Source: Spirochaetaceae bacterium UBA1306 (GTDB lineage: Bacteria > Spirochaetota > Spirochaetia > Treponematales > Rectinemataceae). From it: 37,065 nt of DNA. This document shows positions 25,089 through 32,005 of the stretch, one piece after another. How positions within the stretch are numbered: position 1 is the stretch's first letter; each line of letters begins with the position of its first letter. The translations under genes were made by a program, and so were the position numbers. The stretch is from the NCBI GenBank assembly GCA_002307245.1, contig DBTW01000071.1:1-37065 (forward strand). Reading direction: 5' to 3'. The notes under the pieces are model-generated. The model saw nothing but the letters and a program-made list of their open reading frames with translations, was not told where the DNA came from and did not search any database.

Positions 25089-25475
25089 ATGGATTTTAGC
25101 GACAAGGAGCTCAAGGTCCTGCTCCAAGCCCTTTACAGATTCAGGGGCGAGGTATCGGGAGCGAGCCAGAGCGAGCAGAACAAGGCCGTCGTCGTGAACT
25201 CGGTCATAGGCAAGATCGAGGACAAGGTAGGTCCCATCAAGTCCGAGCGCACGCGCTTCGACCGGGAGATGGACGAGAGCCTGGCCATCCTCTCGACGGG
25301 CAAGATGAGGGCGCCGAAGCTTGACAACGCGGTCGGCGCGCCTAAGGTTAAGAAGACGACCGCGGCGAAAGCCGCGAAATCGCCGGGCGGGGCCAAGGCC
25401 GTCGCCAAGAAGAGCAGCGCCAGCAAGGCTGGCATCGCCGGGAAGACCGGCGACGCGAAGACTAGGTCGAAGTGA
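25089..25475 (+). CDS. Small protein with histone-like Lys/Ala tail
   Basis: 128 residues, family not recognised. The first ~70 residues are helical (ELKVLLQALYRFRGE ... VVVNSVIGKIEDKVG). The remainder is a Lys/Ala/Ser/Gly-rich tail like bacterial histone H1-type tails, likely disordered and nucleic-acid binding. CGGAGG (25078-25083) five bases upstream supports the start. It follows the RsbW-like gene and precedes the 241-residue paralogue pair. Its helical part resembles that of the ParA-coupled protein at 19046. Confidence 0.68.
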   Translation: MDFSDKELKVLLQALYRFRGEVSGASQSEQNKAVVVNSVIGKIEDKVGPIKSERTRFDREMDESLAILSTGKMRAPKLDNAVGAPKVKKTTAAKAAKSPGGAKAVAKKSSASKAGIAGKTGDAKTRSK

Positions 25476-25493
25476 CCCTGGCAAGGAGGAACG

Positions 25494-26219
25494 ATGGCTA
25501 CCACGAAAGCTGAGGAGCAGGCGCGGCTTTGGACCCGCGAAAACATCATGTCCGTGGAGAACCGCATTCTCCAACAGGTCATGTCGTCAAGGACGCCGGA
25601 GGCGGTGGAGTCGGCTATAGCCTACACGCGCTTCCTGCGGCTATCGGGGCTCACCTCCGATAACTATCCGCTTTTCCTCAAGATGCTGGAGATCGAGAAC
25701 CACTGGGTGCTCGACGCCCTCATCGGGGACGAGGATCCCTTCCTCTTCCTCTCGACGATCCAGCCGAACCGCTACGTCATATCCAGGTGCTTCACGCTGC
25801 TGACGCGTTGGCACCCCAGCGGCATCTACCCGAAGACGCTCTCGATCGCGCTCGGCGTGCTCCAGAACGCCTTCAGCTCGCCGAAGGACGGCTACAAGAT
25901 CTACCCGCTCACGATCGCGGACGTAGACAACCTCGGCAAGCACCTCGAGAAGGAGAAGGGCCAGAACTTCCCGCTCAACCGCTGCATACTCGACATACTC
26001 GACCGCATCGGATCCCTCCAGGGACTCGGCTGGGACGAGAGCATGGAGGAAGTGTCACGGCAGGCGATCCGCATCAGGAGCTTCTTCTTCGACACGGCCA
26101 AGAAGCTCGAGGATTGCATCCCCCAGGTCCTCATGGTCCGCGGCGACTACCTCAAGGACGAGGTAACCCCGAGGACCCTTTTCGCCGAGGACATCGACAT
26201 GGCCCTCCGCCACGACTAA
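25494..26219 (+). CDS. Unrecognised 241-residue protein, paralogue A of a tandem pair
   Basis: 241 residues, soluble, no signal peptide, mainly helical by composition. It aligns without gaps from residue ~21 to ~180 with the next gene. Shared blocks include MLEIENHWV, LIGD-DPF, QPNRY, GIYPK, GVLQ, DGY-IYPL and KEKGQ. AAGGAGG sits just upstream of the ATG. The conserved core has several invariant Trp, His, Tyr and Asn positions typical of a binding surface, but I see no catalytic motif of a known family. The context (RsbW-like protein before, STAS proteins after) suggests a regulated effector or scaffold. Confidence 0.75.
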   Translation: MATTKAEEQARLWTRENIMSVENRILQQVMSSRTPEAVESAIAYTRFLRLSGLTSDNYPLFLKMLEIENHWVLDALIGDEDPFLFLSTIQPNRYVISRCFTLLTRWHPSGIYPKTLSIALGVLQNAFSSPKDGYKIYPLTIADVDNLGKHLEKEKGQNFPLNRCILDILDRIGSLQGLGWDESMEEVSRQAIRIRSFFFDTAKKLEDCIPQVLMVRGDYLKDEVTPRTLFAEDIDMALRHD

Positions 26220-26244
26220 CGGCGAGAGCGCAAAAGGAGCAACC

Positions 26245-26970
26245 ATGGACGAAGTCATAGTCAACGACAGCTGGTCAGACGACCAGATCAACGGCATCGA
26301 GAACAGACTCTTGCAAGGCATCATCGGCTGCCGCACCTACGAAGCGGTCGAGGCGGCCATCACCTACGCGTCCTTCCTCAATACGGTGGGGCTCACCCCG
26401 GAGAACTACCCGGTCTTCCTGCGAATGCTGGAGATAGAGAACCACTGGGTCATCGATTCCCTGATCGGGGACACCGACCCCTTCCTCCTCCTCAGCCCCG
26501 TGCAGCCCAACAGGTACATCATCGGGAAGATCTTCGCGATGATGACCAAGTGGCACAAGGGCGGCATCTACCCGAAGAACCTCTCGGTCATCCTCGGCGT
26601 ATTGCAGTCCAACTACAGCTCGGCCCGCGACGGCTACCGCATCTATCCGCTCTCGATCGCCGACCTCAACGGCCTGGCCAAGCACCTCGACAAGGAGAAG
26701 GGCCAGGAGGATCCGCTCAACCGCACGATCCTCAACATCCTCGACCGCGTCGGGCAGCTCGAGGGCGTCGGCACCGACGCCGACATGGAAGAGACCGCCA
26801 TCCACGCGTCCGCGGTCCGCAACGCCTTCTTCGACGACCGCAAGCGGATGGAGGACGTGATCCCGCCGGTGCTCCTCGTCAAGGCGAGCTACCACGAGAA
26901 GGAAGTCGCCCCCCGCAAGCGCATCGCCATCAAGGAGCTCGAGAAGAAAGAGAAGGAGAAGGGGAAGTAA
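26245..26970 (+). CDS. Unrecognised 241-residue protein, paralogue B of a tandem pair
   Basis: 241 residues, the same length as paralogue A, and by eye more than half identical to it across the ~160-residue core. The ends differ: the N-terminus is acidic (DEVIVNDSWSDDQ) and the C-terminus is a charged Lys/Glu helix (IKELEKKEKEKGK). AAAAGGAG lies ahead of the ATG. The pair arose by tandem duplication, and the conserved core suggests both copies are under selection, perhaps as a heterodimer. The next gene starts immediately after the stop codon. Confidence 0.75.
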   Translation: MDEVIVNDSWSDDQINGIENRLLQGIIGCRTYEAVEAAITYASFLNTVGLTPENYPVFLRMLEIENHWVIDSLIGDTDPFLLLSPVQPNRYIIGKIFAMMTKWHKGGIYPKNLSVILGVLQSNYSSARDGYRIYPLSIADLNGLAKHLDKEKGQEDPLNRTILNILDRVGQLEGVGTDADMEETAIHASAVRNAFFDDRKRMEDVIPPVLLVKASYHEKEVAPRKRIAIKELEKKEKEKGK

Positions 26971-28047
26971 GTGGACAAGATCCCGCGCATCGCCGAGGCG
27001 CTGCGCACGCTCGATCTCGACGCGGGCGTGACGGTCGAAGGGAGGACCTTCGTGGGCCCCCCCGAGCCGCTCTCGCGCCTGCGCGACCTCGAGGGGCTGG
27101 CGTCCGGGCTCGCGTCGCGCGATCTCTTCGCGCTATACGAGAGGGGCATTGCCTCAGACGGCGTCTTCGACGCGGACATCAACGAGTCGGGACGCTACTT
27201 CGCCTATCTGCGCTACGAGCTCAAGGGCATAACGCCCGAGGAGAGGGAGGAAAAGCTAGCGGTCGCGCTGGAGGACCTGGTATCGCAGTACGGAAAGGAT
27301 GCCGTGCTCTCGCGGATCCCGAGCGTGATCAAGGGCCGTCAGGTAACCGAGGCCCTCACGCTGCGGCCGGAGAGCGACGACTTCCCCTCCTACTACTCAA
27401 AGGCCAGGATGTCCTACGCCGAGAAAATGGCGATCGACGAGCTGCCCAAGGCGGTGCTGGCCGGCATTAGGGCCGATCAGGAGCGCCTGCTCGATTCCTT
27501 CGGGTGGACCACCCTACGAGCCCAGGAGGGAGGGGCGGAGCTCGCGGATATCTGCGGCGACGCGTACCTCCTCACACCGGAGGGGCTCGGGGCGGTCGAT
27601 CCTTATCGCATGGTTTGGGAAGCCTTCCTGTCGGGGCAGCCCGACGCCTTCTACGATTTCGAGGTCAGGACCGACGGGGAATACCCGGCGGACGTCGACG
27701 AGGCCCTAGGTCGCTTCTACGCCTACGTCCGGGCCGAACTCAAGGGCCAAGCGAGCGACGACAAGCGATCGCGCCTCGCCGCCTCCCTGCCCCCGGACGC
27801 CGTCGAGGCTCTCGGGGCCGAGGCGGCGACCGCGCTTTTCAAAGAAGGCATCGACGGCGACCAGGTGACCGCATCGCTCACGATCCGGCCGGAAGCCGAG
27901 GACTACCCCTCGTACTTCAACGCTAAGCGCGTCGAGGCCGGCAAGGAGCGCCTGCGGAAGCAGATCGCCATCAACGTCCAGGCAGCGGTTCTGGAGGCGG
28001 TCGAGCGTTCGCTCGGCGGCATCCGCAAATATGTCATTCTAGATTGA
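26971..28047 (+). CDS. Unrecognised internally duplicated protein
   Basis: 358 residues with no signal peptide. Two related ~95-residue units are visible, near residues 50-150 and 230-325. Matching segments are GRYFAYLRYELKG versus GRFYAYVRAELKG, and GRQVTEALTLRPESDDFPSYY versus GDQVTASLTIRPEAEDYPSYF. A separate segment links the two, and a helical C-terminus ends the protein. The start is GTG directly after the preceding TAA, with AAGGGG upstream; close packing favours translational coupling with the paralogue pair. The family is unknown to me. Repeats of this kind could give a two-site binding protein. Confidence 0.72.
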   Translation: MDKIPRIAEALRTLDLDAGVTVEGRTFVGPPEPLSRLRDLEGLASGLASRDLFALYERGIASDGVFDADINESGRYFAYLRYELKGITPEEREEKLAVALEDLVSQYGKDAVLSRIPSVIKGRQVTEALTLRPESDDFPSYYSKARMSYAEKMAIDELPKAVLAGIRADQERLLDSFGWTTLRAQEGGAELADICGDAYLLTPEGLGAVDPYRMVWEAFLSGQPDAFYDFEVRTDGEYPADVDEALGRFYAYVRAELKGQASDDKRSRLAASLPPDAVEALGAEAATALFKEGIDGDQVTASLTIRPEAEDYPSYFNAKRVEAGKERLRKQIAINVQAAVLEAVERSLGGIRKYVILD

Positions 28048-28059
28048 GACGGAGGAAAT

Positions 28060-28368
28060 ATGGATATCGAGCTCGACAAGAAGGGCGACACCCTGAAAAT
28101 CGTCATCGACGGCAATATCGATACCGACGGCGGGCACAAGCTCGGCGTCTCCCTCCAGGAGGCGATGGAGATCGACGGCGTCAAGACCGTCGTATTCGAC
28201 CTCACGACCGTCCGCACCATCACCTCATCCGGCATCGGCAAGATCATGAACTTCTTCAAGTTCATCGACGGAAAGAAGGCGACAATGTCGGTCAAGGGCA
28301 TCTCCGATCAGCTCTACAAGCAGTTCATGGAGATCCATCTCGACCGCATATTCCCAGTATCCAAGTAG
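28060..28368 (+). CDS. STAS-domain antagonist, copy 1
   Basis: 102 residues, single STAS domain. The loop TSSGIGK puts the predicted phospho-acceptor at Ser56. GGAGG precedes the ATG. It is closely related to the STAS protein at 29199 (same length, shared QFxEIHLD near the C-terminus) and less so to the one at 5967. The likely partner is the RsbW-like protein at 24126; the likely phosphatase is the one at 20482. Both assignments are inferred from gene order and lack of nearer candidates. Confidence 0.9.
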   Translation: MDIELDKKGDTLKIVIDGNIDTDGGHKLGVSLQEAMEIDGVKTVVFDLTTVRTITSSGIGKIMNFFKFIDGKKATMSVKGISDQLYKQFMEIHLDRIFPVSK

Positions 28369-28400
28369 GGCCTTGAGCCGATAGAAAGGGGCGTCCCACA

Positions 28401-29183
28401 GTGAACCACCTGAGTTCCTTCTTTCCCGACCCCAAGGGCGCGCGCCTCCATTACCAGTATTGGGAGGACAGTTCCAAGGGATACGACAGGGTGGCCCTCG
28501 TGCTCCACGGCCTCGGCTGCCACTCGGGCTCCTATCCGGCCCTCGTGCCGGCCCTCGTCGACGCGCGGTACAAGGTGATCGCCCTGGACTTCGCGGGCTT
28601 CGGCGCGAGCCCGGGCGAGCGCGGAGCAGGCGGGGTCCTCGCGATGGCCGACGCCATAGAGGCCCTCTGCCGCCGCATCGAGGCCGCCGAGGGAGGCAGG
28701 GAGATCGAGATCATCGCCCACTCCATGGGCGCGGTCGCGACCCTCCTCTTCCTCAAGCGCTACCCAGCGAGGCGCATACGCGTCGCGACGGTCGCGCCGC
28801 TGATCTTCGGCGTGCCGGTCGATGCCACGCCCGAGACCCTCGCCGAGGACGAGGGGCATCGGAAGCGCATAGAGGCCGACGACAAACGGGTCGACTCGAT
28901 ACCCAGCTCCTTCGCCGCCGACCTCGACAAGACGGCCAAGGAGCTCCTCTCCGAGCCTTCCTTCCTAGAGGGGCGCAAGGCTTCCTTCTTCGTCGGAGAG
29001 TCCGATCCGCTCGTGCCCTTCGATCGGCTCAGGGAAGTCGCGGGCGGGCTCCCCCTCAAGGACAGCCGCTTTGCGAGCTTTCCCCGGGAGCGCCACGACC
29101 CCATGGGAGGCGCGCGGGGCGACAAGGTGATCGCGGCAATCATGTCCTGGCTCGACGAGACCAAGTTCGAGTACCGCGCCTAG
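28401..29183 (+). CDS. Alpha/beta hydrolase, lysophospholipase/monoacylglycerol lipase-like
   Basis: 260 residues. Typical motifs of the serine-hydrolase family: oxyanion HGLG, nucleophile elbow IAHSMGAV, acid in GESDPLVP and a late histidine in RERHDPMGG. LDFAGFGASPGER matches the family's usual D-x-x-GxG-x-S segment. No signal peptide is seen, so it is cytoplasmic. The start is GTG with AAAGGGG upstream. It lies between two STAS genes of the same operon, an unusual place for a lipase and a hint that its activity is controlled by, or feeds into, the partner switch. Confidence 0.87.
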   Translation: MNHLSSFFPDPKGARLHYQYWEDSSKGYDRVALVLHGLGCHSGSYPALVPALVDARYKVIALDFAGFGASPGERGAGGVLAMADAIEALCRRIEAAEGGREIEIIAHSMGAVATLLFLKRYPARRIRVATVAPLIFGVPVDATPETLAEDEGHRKRIEADDKRVDSIPSSFAADLDKTAKELLSEPSFLEGRKASFFVGESDPLVPFDRLREVAGGLPLKDSRFASFPRERHDPMGGARGDKVIAAIMSWLDETKFEYRA

Positions 29184-29198
29184 TTAAGGAGGAATTGA

Positions 29199-29507
29199 AT
29201 GGACCTTGACATCAATATCGAGCAGGACAGGGTACGAATCAACATCATGGGGCCGATCGACACGGCGGGAGGCTCGGAGCTCAGCACGAAATTCGCCGAG
29301 CTGGCCAAGGACCCGACGCTGCGGCACGCCGAATTCGACCTCTCCGACGTTCCCTCCATCACGAGCGCGGGAATCGGGAAACTACTGGCATTCTACAAGC
29401 ATTTCGACCAAGCGGGCGGAGGGATGCGGATTATTGCCCTGTCTCCCCAGCTCTCCAAGCAGTTCAAGGAAATTCACCTCGATCAAATAATCCCAATCGG
29501 GAGCTGA
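29199..29507 (+). CDS. STAS-domain antagonist, copy 2
   Basis: 102 residues, single STAS domain, paralogue of the one at 28060. The loop reads TSAGIGK with Ser56 as predicted phospho-acceptor. The C-terminal QFKEIHLDQII corresponds to QFMEIHLDRIF in copy 1. AAGGAGG lies in the 15-base gap after the hydrolase gene. Having two closely related antagonists in one operon suggests either different binding partners or a heteromeric scaffold. Confidence 0.9.
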   Translation: MDLDINIEQDRVRINIMGPIDTAGGSELSTKFAELAKDPTLRHAEFDLSDVPSITSAGIGKLLAFYKHFDQAGGGMRIIALSPQLSKQFKEIHLDQIIPIGS

Positions 29508-29528
29508 CGAAAGAGCTAAATTGGGGAT

Positions 29529-29550
29529 ATCCTCCTGATTATAGGAGGAT
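29529..29550 (+). promoter_or_regulatory. Hairpin masking the Shine-Dalgarno of the next gene
   Basis: ATCCTCCT (29529-29536) is the exact inverse of AGGAGGAT (29543-29550) across a six-base loop. The right arm is the Shine-Dalgarno sequence of the ATG at 29553 (four-base spacing), so the fold would block initiation. Whether the transcript includes the left arm depends on where it starts: read-through from the STAS operon would, but a start near 29540 would not. Confidence 0.5.
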
Positions 29551-29552
29551 CT

Positions 29553-30170
29553 ATGCAAAACAGAACCGTAAGGAAATATCTCCTCTCATGCCTCTGCCTG
29601 TGCGCCGCTCTCGGCGCACAGGCACAAGCGCAAACCGTCCCCGCCGCCCAGGCGGCCCAGCCCGCCCCTGCGCGCGTCGCCCCGGCCGCGACGACCACAC
29701 AACCGCTCCAGACTCAGCAAGCCCCCGCACAGCAGCCCGCCCCGAGAGGGTCCGCGGCTCAGCTGGGCCCCCTGGACGGCAGTCTCCTATCCTTCGACTT
29801 CGGCGTCGCCACGGGTTACAGCCTCAACGACAAGAAGCCCACAGTGGGCCAAAGCTTCGGCCTCGGCATCATGATGTCCGACAACTTGGCCGTAGGTTTT
29901 ACCAGCACTTCGATAGGCGCCACCCCCATCTCCTACCAGATGTTCCGCCTGGGCTACAGCTTCACGCCCCTCATCGGCATGGACATCTACCTCGGAACTG
30001 ATGGTAACGCGGCCGCCGGCCTCGACGCATTCATCAGACTGGCGCGGAGCAGGTCGGACGCAGGCCTCTATAGCTCGCTCAAGGTTCGCCTCGGCTACTT
30101 TCTCGATTTGACCAACGGCCCAGCCAAGGGCGATGTCGCCCTGACCATCGGCAGCTCGGTCGGGATATGA
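29553..30170 (+). CDS. Exported small outer-membrane-like protein
   Basis: 205 residues. A signal peptide (~1-27, cleavage near AQAQA) is followed by an Ala/Pro/Gln-rich stretch (~27-70), then a Gly- and aromatic-rich beta domain of about 130 residues with alternating patterns (DFGVATGYSLND, FGLGIMMSDNLAVGF), as in small outer-membrane barrels. The C-terminus ends in IGSSVGI. Family not named. Its closest relative in the window is the next gene, and the start is set by a perfect AGGAGG. Confidence 0.72.
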   Translation: MQNRTVRKYLLSCLCLCAALGAQAQAQTVPAAQAAQPAPARVAPAATTTQPLQTQQAPAQQPAPRGSAAQLGPLDGSLLSFDFGVATGYSLNDKKPTVGQSFGLGIMMSDNLAVGFTSTSIGATPISYQMFRLGYSFTPLIGMDIYLGTDGNAAAGLDAFIRLARSRSDAGLYSSLKVRLGYFLDLTNGPAKGDVALTIGSSVGI

Positions 30171-30181
30171 GGGAGACGGCC

Positions 30182-30667
30182 ATGAGAAACAAGAAGCCCC
30201 TCGCGATAGCTGGCCTAGCGCTCGTCCTCGCACTCTTCGCGGCCATTCCCTCCCTCGCGGCCGAACCGGGCGACATCCCACTCGTCTCCATCGAGAACGG
30301 CTATACCGCCGGCTACAGTCTGAGCGCATCGGACATCGGCTCCAGCCTCGATTTCGCAATCGCCATCGGCCTCTCGGACAAGCTGCAGGCCAAGGTGGCC
30401 ATGATGGAGGGCGATGGCGTCTTCCCGAGCTACCGGCTCTTCGGACTTTCCTACGCCGTCGCGCCGAGGCTCGGATTCTCCACCCTCTTCGGCCTGACCG
30501 GCGCCACCAAGGTCGTCGGCCTCGAGATGGACGTCAGCCTCTTGTCCAATGTCATAGCGGGCAGCCTCCAGTCCGGCCTCAAGCTCAAGCTGGACTATAT
30601 CGCGCCCTTCGCGGACTACGACAAGGGCATCATCGGCTTCGGTCTCGCGGCCTCGGTCGGCTTTTAG
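30182..30667 (+). CDS. Exported small outer-membrane-like protein, related to previous
   Basis: 161 residues. A signal peptide ends near residue 27 (AAIPSLAAE). The mature part mirrors the preceding protein: ENGYTAGYSLSASD opens the domain, AIAIGLSDKLQAKVA follows, and it ends with ASVGF, a terminal Phe as in many beta-barrels. The ATG at 30182 has GGGAG six bases upstream; an in-frame ATG at 30167 overlaps the previous stop but lacks a better ribosome site. The pair is cotranscribed and closed by the terminator at 30687. Confidence 0.72.
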   Translation: MRNKKPLAIAGLALVLALFAAIPSLAAEPGDIPLVSIENGYTAGYSLSASDIGSSLDFAIAIGLSDKLQAKVAMMEGDGVFPSYRLFGLSYAVAPRLGFSTLFGLTGATKVVGLEMDVSLLSNVIAGSLQSGLKLKLDYIAPFADYDKGIIGFGLAASVGF

Positions 30668-30686
30668 GCGATCCCCGATATAATGG

Positions 30687-30712
30687 AAGGCCCCCGCCTA
30701 GGCGGGGGCCTT
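30687..30712 (+). terminator. Intrinsic terminator after the small outer-membrane pair
   Basis: A perfect 12-bp inverted repeat (AAGGCCCCCGCC against GGCGGGGGCCTT) with a TA centre, followed by further Ts. The stem's outer A/T pairs let it work on the minus strand as well. Confidence 0.88.
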
Positions 30713-30720
30713 TTCGTTAC

Positions 30721-30829
30721 CTAGTGTCCTGTATTATTCGCTTCGCTCAACGTGCGATTGCGCAAATGCCCGGCCGCATGGCAGGGAGCGGATCGGGCAT
30801 TAGGCATTGTGAATAATACAGGACACTAG
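30721..30829. repeat. 109-bp palindromic MITE-like element
   Basis: A perfect 19-base terminal inverted repeat, CTAGTGTCCTGTATTATTC at 30721-30739 and its exact complement at 30811-30829, encloses a 71-base core with its own inverted repeat (AATGCCCG at 30765-30772, CGGGCATT at 30794-30801). No reading frame is present. If the terminal TA is a duplicated target, the element would run from GTGTCCTG to CAGGACAC, as for IS630/mariner-type non-autonomous elements. It sits between a terminator and the 3' end of the oxidoreductase operon. Confidence 0.7.
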
Positions 30830-30853
30830 CGACGGCCTCACCCGCGCCGACGC

Positions 30854-32005
30854 CTACTTGAGCATCTCCATGCCCTCGAACTTGCGATAGGGCGACAGCT
30901 GGTCGAGCATGAAGCCGAACTTCCCGGCGTCGCTCCCGGCGAGGATCTCGGCGAGGATCCTGCCGAGGCCAAGCCCGAGCATGAAGCCCTGGCCGCACAT
31001 CCCTATGGCGAGGAGGAGATTCTCGGCCTCTCGGGCATAGCCGACGATGGGCTGGCCGTCGGGCGTCATGGGGTACATACCGCGCCAGGTCCGCCTAACC
31101 TTCAGCGAAGCGAGCCGCGGATAGAGCTCGATCATCCGGCGGGTGCAGCGCGGCAGGAACCACGAGCTGTTGTCGATGTCGCTGTCCCAGACCTGCGGCC
31201 GCGGCGTGATGCAGAACACCACCTGCCCGGTCGCTGCTTGGTAGAAATAGTAGCTGCTGGACTCGTCGTCGGTGCGCATATCGACGAGCATCGGCTCCAT
31301 GAAGCGCTCTACGGGCTCGGTGACGCCGGCCTCGTGGCAGTCGGGATGGACGGGCAGCTCGGCGCCGGCCATGGCGGCGATGGCCGCGGCCTGGGCGCCG
31401 GCCGCGTTCACGAAAAGTCCGGCCTCGTAGGCGCGATCCTTCGTCCGCAGCCGCGCGACGCGCCGCCCCTCCATGTCGAGGCCCGCCACTTCCTCCCCGA
31501 AGCTGAACTCTACCCCGGCGTCGAGGGCCAGCTTATGGAAGGCCGTACTCGTCCGGAGGGGAGAGGCGTAGCCGTCGCCCGGGCTGAAGGTCCCGCCCCG
31601 GAGACCCTCCATGTTGATCCCCGGCGCGAGCTCCCGCACCCGTTCAGGCCCGATCCAATCAATGTCCAGGCCGGTCGCGCGCTGGGCGGACAGGAGCTCC
31701 CTGAAGGCCTGTTCCTTCTCGTCGTCATAGGCGACGAAAAGATAGCCCCCCTGTCGCCACTCGATGTCGATGCCATGCTCAGCCTTGAAGCTCGAGGCAA
31801 TGGCGAGGGACTCGGCGCAGATGCGAATCTTGGCCGGATCGGAGAAAGTCGCCCTAATGCCGCCTATCGCGGCCCTGTTCTGCCCCCTGCCCCACGAGGC
31901 CTCGCGGTCCAATACGAGGACCTTGAGGCCCTTCTGCGCGCAGTAGTACGAGAGGGGCACGCCCACCGAGCCGGCCCCGGCGATCACCACATCGTAGGTG
32001 CTCAT
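30854..32005 (-). CDS. FAD-dependent oxidoreductase (DAO family)
   Basis: 383 residues. A Rossmann FAD site opens the protein (VVIAGAGSVG), followed by LDREASWGRGQNRAAIGGIR. The C-terminal part has the family's TPDGQPIVG motif and the closing GFMLGLGLGR. This is the catalytic-subunit type of sarcosine oxidase beta, HcnC and amine/opine or imino-acid dehydrogenases. The start overlaps the stop of the larger Fe-S subunit gene (ATGA), so they form one enzyme. The substrate is probably an amino or imino acid such as sarcosine, proline or an opine, but which one is not clear. Confidence 0.87.
   Translation of the reverse strand: MSTYDVVIAGAGSVGVPLSYYCAQKGLKVLVLDREASWGRGQNRAAIGGIRATFSDPAKIRICAESLAIASSFKAEHGIDIEWRQGGYLFVAYDDEKEQAFRELLSAQRATGLDIDWIGPERVRELAPGINMEGLRGGTFSPGDGYASPLRTSTAFHKLALDAGVEFSFGEEVAGLDMEGRRVARLRTKDRAYEAGLFVNAAGAQAAAIAAMAGAELPVHPDCHEAGVTEPVERFMEPMLVDMRTDDESSSYYFYQAATGQVVFCITPRPQVWDSDIDNSSWFLPRCTRRMIELYPRLASLKVRRTWRGMYPMTPDGQPIVGYAREAENLLLAIGMCGQGFMLGLGLGRILAEILAGSDAGKFGFMLDQLSPYRKFEGMEMLK

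Noticed and set aside
25064..25089. TTGACA as a -35 for the histone-tailed protein gene
   Set aside because: The only -10-like sequence (TATGCA) is 14 bases away, too close; a strong Shine-Dalgarno shows ordinary leadered translation.
30679..30684. Perfect TATAAT just before the terminator
   Set aside because: No -35 at a suitable distance, and any transcript would end at once in the terminator.
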